Shown here in pieces: positions 5,570 through 9,387 of a DNA stretch of 9,387 nucleotides (the first letter of the stretch is position 1; each line of letters starts with the position of its first letter). The stretch spans positions 1-9,387 of the forward strand of contig JAGONL010000028.1 of NCBI GenBank assembly GCA_017993025.1. Direction: 5' to 3'. The stretch is from Candidatus Saccharimonadota bacterium (lineage in GTDB: Bacteria > Patescibacteriota > Saccharimonadia > Saccharimonadales > SZUA-47). A program made the translations under genes and the position numbers. A model generated the notes under the pieces. The model was given only the letters and a program-made list of their open reading frames with translations. It did not search any database and was not told the DNA's origin.

Positions 5570-6118
5570 ATGATTGATGTGGTTTATGTAACTGGGAACG
5601 CAAATAAGGCAAAATATTTTACTCGGATGACAAAAATGGACATTCCGCATATGAGTTTTGACGTAGATGAAATTCAAAGCACATCGATATCAGAAATCGT
5701 AGAGCACAAAGCACGGCAAGCGTATATTCTTGCTAAGCGTCCAGTTATTGTAGAGGACACAAAGCTTAGCTTCAGAGTGCTAGGGGCGTTGCCCGGTCCA
5801 TTAATAAAGTGGTTTTTTCAGGAGCTGGGCGAAGAAGGATTATGTAGATTACTCGATAGCTATAATGATAGAACGGCCTTTGCAGGCGCAGCAATTGCAT
5901 ATTTTGACGGTGTTAATTTAAAAATTTTTGAACGAGAATTAGAAGGCACTATCGCAAAAGTACCGTCTAAAAACAATACCGGTTTTGGCTGGAATACGAT
6001 ATTTATTCCCAAGGGCGCGAATAACACGCTAGCAGACATGTCTGAATCAGAATTTGAAAAATACTATGCCAAAATAAAACCCTTCGACGAAGTGATTGAA
6101 TTTCTTAAAGAAGCATAA
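5570..6118 (+). CDS. ITPase/HAM1-like nucleotide pyrophosphohydrolase, eukaryote-like variant
   Basis: The 182-residue product belongs to the Maf/HAM1 ITPase superfamily, which hydrolyses inosine and xanthosine triphosphates to monophosphates. The phosphate-binding motif TGNANK (8-13), the metal-site region DVDEIQ (31-36, Glu34), VEDTKLSF (61-68, Asp63) and FGWN (139-142) are present. LPGPLIKWF (74-82) and the following EEGLCRLLDSY resemble eukaryotic ITPA more than typical bacterial RdgB. The C-terminal SHR base-recognition motif is missing: the aligned segment reads KYYAKIKPF, and FGWD has become FGWN. Substrate choice may therefore differ. The ATG directly follows the ligA TAG with no gap, and GGAG lies 9 nt upstream. 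It is the last gene of the operon. Confidence 0.87.
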   Translation: MIDVVYVTGNANKAKYFTRMTKMDIPHMSFDVDEIQSTSISEIVEHKARQAYILAKRPVIVEDTKLSFRVLGALPGPLIKWFFQELGEEGLCRLLDSYNDRTAFAGAAIAYFDGVNLKIFERELEGTIAKVPSKNNTGFGWNTIFIPKGANNTLADMSESEFEKYYAKIKPFDEVIEFLKEA

Positions 6119-6148
6119 GCAGGACTAGAAACTAGCTCCGAGATACTA

Positions 6149-6154
6149 TATACT
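6149..6154 (+). promoter_or_regulatory. Possible -10 box upstream of the 6163-6238 structure
   Basis: TATACT would place a start near 6161, right at the base of the structured segment that follows. No convincing -35 or TGN extension is present, so this is a weak candidate for a small-RNA promoter. Confidence 0.2.
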
Positions 6155-6162
6155 AATTTTAA

Positions 6163-6238
6163 CCGGGTGTACCGGCCCCTTGAGCCTAAAATAAACAATT
6201 TAAAACAAAAAGCCCTGGGGCCAGGGTGGGCACACCCG
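6163..6238 (+). other. Segment able to form mutually exclusive RNA hairpins
   Basis: A long-range fold pairs CGGGTGT (6164-6170) with ACACCCG (6232-6238) and GGCCCC (6174-6179) with GGGGCC (6217-6222). It competes with three local hairpins: CCGG/CCGG (6163-6166 and 6172-6175), CCCTGG/CCAGGG (6213-6218 and 6221-6226) and GGGTG/CACCC (6224-6228 and 6233-6237). It lies just after the last operon gene and before a terminator. It could be a 3' end structure, an attenuator-like switch or part of a small RNA. I recognise no known RNA family. Confidence 0.45.
6202..6226 (-). terminator. Second minus-strand terminator downstream of tRNA-Ala
   Basis: Read on the minus strand, CCCTGG and CCAGGG form a tight hairpin followed by C and then TTTTTGTTTT. 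It lies behind the 6248-6266 hairpin and would catch read-through from the minus-strand tRNA-Ala towards the operon. Confidence 0.6.
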
Positions 6239-6240
6239 AA

Positions 6241-6270
6241 ATAAAAAGACCGGATCAAGTCCGGTCATTT
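6241..6270. terminator. Bidirectional terminator between ITPase gene and tRNA-Ala
   Basis: GACCGGA (6248-6254) pairs perfectly with TCCGGTC (6260-6266) around TCAAG. The minus strand continues with TTTTTAT and the plus strand with ATTTTATT. It can end both the six-gene operon and the opposing tRNA-Ala transcript. Confidence 0.8.
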
Positions 6271-6273
6271 TAT

Positions 6274-6350
6274 TGGTGGAGCATAAGAGATTCGAACTCT
6301 TGACCTCATCACTGCCAGCGATGCGCGCTAACCAACTGCGCTAATGCCCC
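6274..6350 (-). tRNA. tRNA-Ala (anticodon GGC)
   Basis: Read on the minus strand, the acceptor stem GGGGCAT/ATGCTCC contains the G3-U70 wobble that marks alanine tRNAs. The anticodon loop CTGGCAG gives anticodon GGC (plus-strand 6314-6316), which reads GCC and GCU. The D-arm GCGCAGTTGG, the T-loop GTTCGAATC, discriminator A and an encoded CCA (6274-6276) are all present. It faces the operon across two terminators. Confidence 0.95.
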
Positions 6351-6360
6351 ATCAGCTTAA

Positions 6361-6366
6361 ATTCTA
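6361..6366 (-). promoter_or_regulatory. Probable -10 box of tRNA-Ala
   Basis: On the minus strand this reads TAGAAT preceded by TG (TGTAGAAT), 11 nt upstream of the tRNA 5' end. No clear -35 box is seen. The AT-rich triple repeat at 6383-6403 lies where a -35/UP region would be. Confidence 0.4.
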
Positions 6367-6382
6367 CATTAGTTTGCTAATT

Positions 6383-6403
6383 AATCTAAAATCTAAAATC
6401 TAA
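6383..6403. repeat. Three tandem AATCTAA heptamers
   Basis: AATCTAA occurs three times end to end (6383, 6390, 6397). The array sits between the divergent tRNA-Ala and the 318-residue protein gene, upstream of both promoters. It is low-complexity and AT-rich and may act only as flexible promoter DNA. Confidence 0.7.
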
Positions 6404-6426
6404 TTTCCAAAATCTCGCCTTATAAC

Positions 6427-6435
6427 TGCTACAAT
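6427..6435 (+). promoter_or_regulatory. Extended -10 promoter for a likely leaderless mRNA
   Basis: TGCTACAAT (TGN plus a near-consensus -10) ends only 7 nt before the ATG at 6443. Transcription should therefore begin at or next to the start codon. No ribosome-binding sequence lies between, which fits a leaderless message. Confidence 0.6.
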
Positions 6436-6442
6436 AGAAAAT

Positions 6443-7399
6443 ATGAAGAAACAACTTAGTTTAAAAAATGTATTTGTGTCTATTGAAAATCACATTGTTT
6501 CGTGGAATTTAAAGAAATTAGCTAAATATATGATAGTTTTAGCAGTAATTGTCGGTCTGGTTGGCTCGTATCTGTGGTATTCGCGAATGTATATGACCAA
6601 CGAGCGTCGTTTTTGGTTAGCTATTAATAACAGTATGGCTACACAAAGCGTTACACGCACCCTAACAAGTGGTGGTTCGGGAAATACAGTCGTACAAGAA
6701 CAGCAGCTCTTTTTTGCACCACAAAAAGTATCTAGAAGCCACGTTAGCTTTATCCAGAAAAGCGCCACTGTTGACACTGCCGTTGAGACTGAGGGTATAT
6801 CTTTTGTCGATCACCAGTTCTCTCGGTATAACACCTTTAGAACGAACCAACCTAGAGAAGATGGTACTGTACCTAATCTAGACGCTGTCTTGGGTAAATG
6901 GGAGGGAAATAAAGTTCCTGAAGATCAGTTAGAAGACGCAAGGCTTAACTATGTTAGTGAACTTGTTACATTAGCTGTATTTGGTAACTTTGGTCCTGAG
7001 TTTCGTAGTGATGTGATATCTCAGTTGCGACAAAACAATGTTTACCAGCTTAATATTGACGGCATATCTGAAGATACTATTGATGGTAAAAAAGTTTTAA
7101 TTTATCCAGTTTCTGTGGGTCTAAAAAGCTTTACAACGGCACTACAAAAGGCGTTTACTCAAGCAGGTTATGGAGAGTTCCCGCCATTAGATCCAGCAAA
7201 TTATACTGAAGATTCACGCGTTAACGCTACATTTGCAGTAGACCCTAAAAATAACAGCATTGCTGGAATACAGTTTGGTTCTAGAGCAGAACAATACAGT
7301 GGTTATGGAATATTTATAAACGTCACAAAACCAAACGTTGACTTTGAAAATGGACAACTAGAAGAATTCGTCCAACAAGAGATTCAGACTGCACTTTAG
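6443..7399 (+). CDS. Membrane-anchored protein of unknown function (318 aa)
   Basis: I do not recognise the family. The product has a short basic cytoplasmic N-terminus (1-27), one membrane helix (about 28-45) and a large polar domain (50-318) that should face outwards. The domain starts with a helical stretch, ERRFWLAINNSMATQSVTRT (54-73), and continues with alternating polar/hydrophobic segments typical of beta-rich folds. There are no cysteines, no lipobox and no catalytic motif. The gene is the first after the tRNA-Ala and appears to be transcribed as a leaderless message from its own extended -10 promoter. A long palindrome follows its stop. Its layout resembles that of the next gene (single helix, then a helix with a Trp and Asn residues, then a beta-rich domain), so the two may be distant paralogues; that is weak inference. 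Confidence 0.8.
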   Translation: MKKQLSLKNVFVSIENHIVSWNLKKLAKYMIVLAVIVGLVGSYLWYSRMYMTNERRFWLAINNSMATQSVTRTLTSGGSGNTVVQEQQLFFAPQKVSRSHVSFIQKSATVDTAVETEGISFVDHQFSRYNTFRTNQPREDGTVPNLDAVLGKWEGNKVPEDQLEDARLNYVSELVTLAVFGNFGPEFRSDVISQLRQNNVYQLNIDGISEDTIDGKKVLIYPVSVGLKSFTTALQKAFTQAGYGEFPPLDPANYTEDSRVNATFAVDPKNNSIAGIQFGSRAEQYSGYGIFINVTKPNVDFENGQLEEFVQQEIQTAL

Positions 7400-7562
7400 A
7401 TAGGACTTTCGTACTTTTTAGTCAATACAGATTAGAATTTTTGCTTAGCTATAAACTTTATTTTTTTCCTGAAGGCTACCCACAGGTAACGTGAAGAGAA
7501 AAAATAAAGTTTTAGCCAGCAAGAAACTTAGGTGTATGACTAAAAAAGTGCGAAAGTGCTAT
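7400..7562. repeat. 163-nt imperfect palindrome, giant stem-loop
   Basis: Outer arms 7400-7429 and 7533-7562 pair over nearly 30 positions with few defects (ACTTTCG...TTTTTAGTCA against TGACTAAAAAAG...CGAAAGT). A short middle stem joins TTGCT (7441-7445) to AGCAA (7518-7522). An inner stem of about 19 pairs joins 7448-7467 to 7498-7516 with one bulge at 7452. At the tip, TACC (7477-7480) pairs with GGTA (7485-7488) around CACA. The element starts at the base after the previous stop codon and ends 21 nt before the next -10 box. It may be a MITE-like element, a terminator-like structure or an RNase III substrate. Confidence 0.75.
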
Positions 7563-7582
7563 AAAGCATTTGCGTAATGCGC

Positions 7583-7588
7583 TATACT
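7583..7588 (+). promoter_or_regulatory. Probable -10 box of the 528-aa protein gene
   Basis: TATACT would start transcription near 7595, giving a leader of about 36 nt. The leader carries the ribosome site AAGGGG (7620-7625), 5 nt before the ATG. No convincing -35 is present at 17 bp. Confidence 0.5.
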
Positions 7589-7630
7589 ATTTTTATTGAG
7601 AGAGAATTATAAATTATCTAAGGGGTTAAT

Positions 7631-9217
7631 ATGAATGAGGATAATGCTACAGCGCCAGATACTAATAATGAGACAGTCGAAGGTGCAACCACACCAGAGA
7701 GCACAACAACTGAAGCCGTAGAGACAGCCCAAGTAGAATCTACTTCAGTACCGCCACAAGAAACAATAGTTGTTACGCCAACTGCAACAATACCGCAAGA
7801 ACAGCCTACGAATCCTACGCCAAGTCCTATAGCTACAAACGTCGGGACACAGCCAGCAGAATCACCTAAGCCTAAGTTTTCAAAATCAAAATGGTTTCTG
7901 CCGGCAATTTTAACAGGGTTTTTGCTACTAGGTGGCGGCGCAGCCGCTTACCTTACTGTATTTAAGAAATCTCCAGAAAGTGCCTGGAAAAGTGCGCTTG
8001 CTAACACTGCCGTCGGTATAGAAAAGTATTTAGAAAACTCCTACAATACCGAACAAAAAGGTTTTAAAATTGAAGGTGACTTTAAAGTTTCTAGTCCTAT
8101 TGCTATCGACGGATCTTCTGAAGGACAGTGGTATGGCTCAAACGGGTCACTAAAGTCTAACATTGGTGCGTCTGGTGCGAGAATAAATATGGAATATCGA
8201 ACTGTAGGAGAAGAAGGAGCTACCCCAGATCTTTACCTGAAAGTGGATGGTCTTGATGGAGTAGACGATTTAATTGCCAGCTTTGGAGGCCCAGAACAAA
8301 GTGGATACTCAGAAATGCTTGCAACTATTAACGATCAGTGGTTTTTTATAGACCACACGCTGATTGACCAATACACAGCAAGCGCAGATTCATCATCTGG
8401 GCTAGAATTAACAGAAGACGAATTGAAGGAAATTTCCAATAAAGTTATGGCTGTTTTAAAAGACAGGATGTTTAGCACCGAGTCGGATAAGGCTGTGTTT
8501 ACTATTGCAGAAACTCTTGGTAAAGAAGATTTTGAAGGAACTTCAAGCTACAAAATGCGCGTCCAGGTAGATAAAGAAAACTTTAAAGAATTCGTAACGG
8601 CACTAAAAGACGCCATCAAAGACACAAAGGCAGAGGAGCTACTTAAAGCCGGTAATACCGACGCAACACTAGAAGAAGTGTTGGATTTTGATAACCTACT
8701 TAAGGATTTAGAAGATGCAGATTTTTCTAAAGCGACAGCCGACGTTTGGGTAGAAGCAAACGGTGGATTTATTCGTAACGTTAGAATTTACCCAGAAGAA
8801 GGCAATGAAGACTCAAATTACCTAGACATTGGTATGAACTACACAGGTGGAGATGTTTTCCCATTTGAAATTAAGGCCACTCTAGAGGATGATTCCATGA
8901 AGGGCACAATAGCTCTTGGACTAGAAATTAATCAGACAAATGGTGATGCCGGCTTGTCATTTGACGTCGACGTAGACTCAGATGGAGCTCCAATCAAGGC
9001 AGAAGGAAAGCTAAGTATAAAAGGCTCAAACGACGAAGTTAATGTTGAAAATCCAGCAGGAGCCAAGAATATTTTTGAACTACTTGCTGGCTTTCAACAA
9101 AGTCTAGGCTTAGGGACAACTGGTCTAGATGGCTATGACGATTCTATGATGCTTGATTATGGTGTAGACCCTACTTTGTACGACGATTCTCTCCCTCTAG
9201 ATGATTTTGAGTTGTAG
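7631..9217 (+). CDS. Membrane-anchored surface protein of unknown function (528 aa)
   Basis: I do not recognise the family. The N-terminal 1-80 is disordered, rich in Thr, Pro, Glu and Gln, and should be cytoplasmic. A basic SKSKWF segment precedes one membrane helix (about 88-110). A long acidic domain (115-528) should be outside the cell. It opens with SPESAWKSALANTAVGIEKYL and continues with beta-like segments, for example FKIEGDFKV, ANGGFIRNVRIY and LGLEINQTNGDAGLSFDVDV. It ends in an Asp/Tyr/Leu-rich tail (500-528). There are no cysteines, sortase motif or catalytic signature. Pairs such as 'GxFxVSSP' and 'AEGKLSIKG' suggest a repeated beta-sheet fold like those of lipoprotein-carrier or sensor ectodomains, but this is a guess. 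The start is supported by AAGGGG 5 nt upstream. Confidence 0.82.
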   Translation: MNEDNATAPDTNNETVEGATTPESTTTEAVETAQVESTSVPPQETIVVTPTATIPQEQPTNPTPSPIATNVGTQPAESPKPKFSKSKWFLPAILTGFLLLGGGAAAYLTVFKKSPESAWKSALANTAVGIEKYLENSYNTEQKGFKIEGDFKVSSPIAIDGSSEGQWYGSNGSLKSNIGASGARINMEYRTVGEEGATPDLYLKVDGLDGVDDLIASFGGPEQSGYSEMLATINDQWFFIDHTLIDQYTASADSSSGLELTEDELKEISNKVMAVLKDRMFSTESDKAVFTIAETLGKEDFEGTSSYKMRVQVDKENFKEFVTALKDAIKDTKAEELLKAGNTDATLEEVLDFDNLLKDLEDADFSKATADVWVEANGGFIRNVRIYPEEGNEDSNYLDIGMNYTGGDVFPFEIKATLEDDSMKGTIALGLEINQTNGDAGLSFDVDVDSDGAPIKAEGKLSIKGSNDEVNVENPAGAKNIFELLAGFQQSLGLGTTGLDGYDDSMMLDYGVDPTLYDDSLPLDDFEL

Positions 9218-9237
9218 CTCTTTGCGTACTCAACGCG

Positions 9238-9243
9238 TATAAT
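9238..9243 (+). promoter_or_regulatory. -10 box for a likely leaderless hydrolase mRNA
   Basis: A perfect TATAAT ends 7 nt before the ATG at 9251, so transcription should begin at the start codon. The 14 nt from 9238 to 9251 (TATAATATTAAGTA) are identical to the lemA promoter at 616-629. A weak TTGTAG lies 20 bp upstream. Confidence 0.6.
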
Positions 9244-9250
9244 ATTAAGT

Positions 9251-9387
9251 ATGACAGTGATAGTAGATGGTTATAGCGTTGGGTATACAAAAACTGGTTC
9301 AGGGCCTGCTGTTGTTCTACTTCATGGCTGGGGCGACACCAAGGAAACATTTAACCAAATAGCAAAAAATCTACAAAAAAATTATAC
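9251..9387 (+). CDS. Alpha/beta hydrolase, N-terminal part (cut by window end)
   Basis: The first 45 codons are visible and open to the last base. The protein begins MTVIVDGYSVGYTKTGSG, then PAVVLLHGWGDTKETFNQIA. This is the start of an alpha/beta-hydrolase fold: a first beta-hairpin with the G-x-G-x-P turn, then beta-3 and the HGW oxyanion motif. The nucleophile elbow and the remaining catalytic residues lie beyond the window, so substrate and activity cannot be judged. It starts 33 nt after the preceding gene and has its own -10 box just 7 nt upstream with no Shine-Dalgarno sequence, so translation is probably leaderless. Confidence 0.85.
   Translation, partial: MTVIVDGYSVGYTKTGSGPAVVLLHGWGDTKETFNQIAKNLQKNY

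Noticed and set aside
7468..7497. Riboswitch aptamer in the tip of the palindrome
   Set aside because: The loop has a small TACC/GGTA hairpin but no match to an aptamer core I can name, and the long AT-rich stem explains the structure.
9207..9233. Terminator after the 528-aa gene
   Set aside because: Only a six-pair TTGAGT/ACTCAA stem with a 15-nt loop is present and no T-run follows.

Overview
The window looks like chromosomal DNA from an ultra-small bacterium of the Candidate Phyla Radiation, most likely Candidatus Saccharibacteria (TM7). The reasons are moderate-to-low GC, short or absent intergenic gaps, standard stop codons (TAA, TAG and TGA all end genes), likely leaderless genes, and a membrane protein whose basic tail and 'FRLHKR...LPSWW' region match what I recall from that lineage. 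The assignment is inference from family recall, not a search.

Layout. Bases 1-120 are GC-richer than the rest and hold one strong hairpin but no credible gene. A tRNA-Val(UAC) follows on the minus strand. Next comes a tandem arrangement on the plus strand: a broken tRNA-Leu(GAG) copy whose first 61 nt are perfect but whose T-loop carries a structured insertion and whose acceptor 3' strand is missing, then an intact tRNA-Leu(GAG) and a terminator. From 613 an extended -10 promoter appears to drive a six-gene plus-strand operon: lemA, a four-helix-bundle (23S rRNA intervening-sequence-protein-like) gene, htpX, a six-helix membrane protein, ligA (NAD-dependent DNA ligase) and an ITPase-like nucleotide hydrolase (gaps 34, 30, -4, 11 and 0 nt). 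The region 6119-6442 holds competing RNA hairpins, a bidirectional terminator and a minus-strand tRNA-Ala(GGC). Two membrane-anchored proteins of unknown function follow (6443-7399 and 7631-9217), separated by a 163-nt imperfect palindrome. The window ends in the first 45 codons of an alpha/beta hydrolase.

How the genes fit together. LemA and HtpX are often neighbours and are linked to envelope and membrane-protein quality control. LigA joins DNA nicks and the ITPase relative would clean the nucleotide pool, so the operon mixes envelope and DNA-maintenance functions. The 318- and 528-residue proteins are probably surface-exposed and specific to the lineage.

Most unusual points. (1) The four-helix-bundle gene is bracketed by inverted arrays of a strict 7-nt repeat (CGTANNN before, TACGNNN after), which fill the lemA-htpX gap and overlap the gene's own start and stop codons. 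(2) The interrupted tRNA-Leu duplicate. (3) The 7400-7562 palindrome. (4) A LigA that has lost all four zinc-finger cysteines and has altered residues in the NMN-binding domain.
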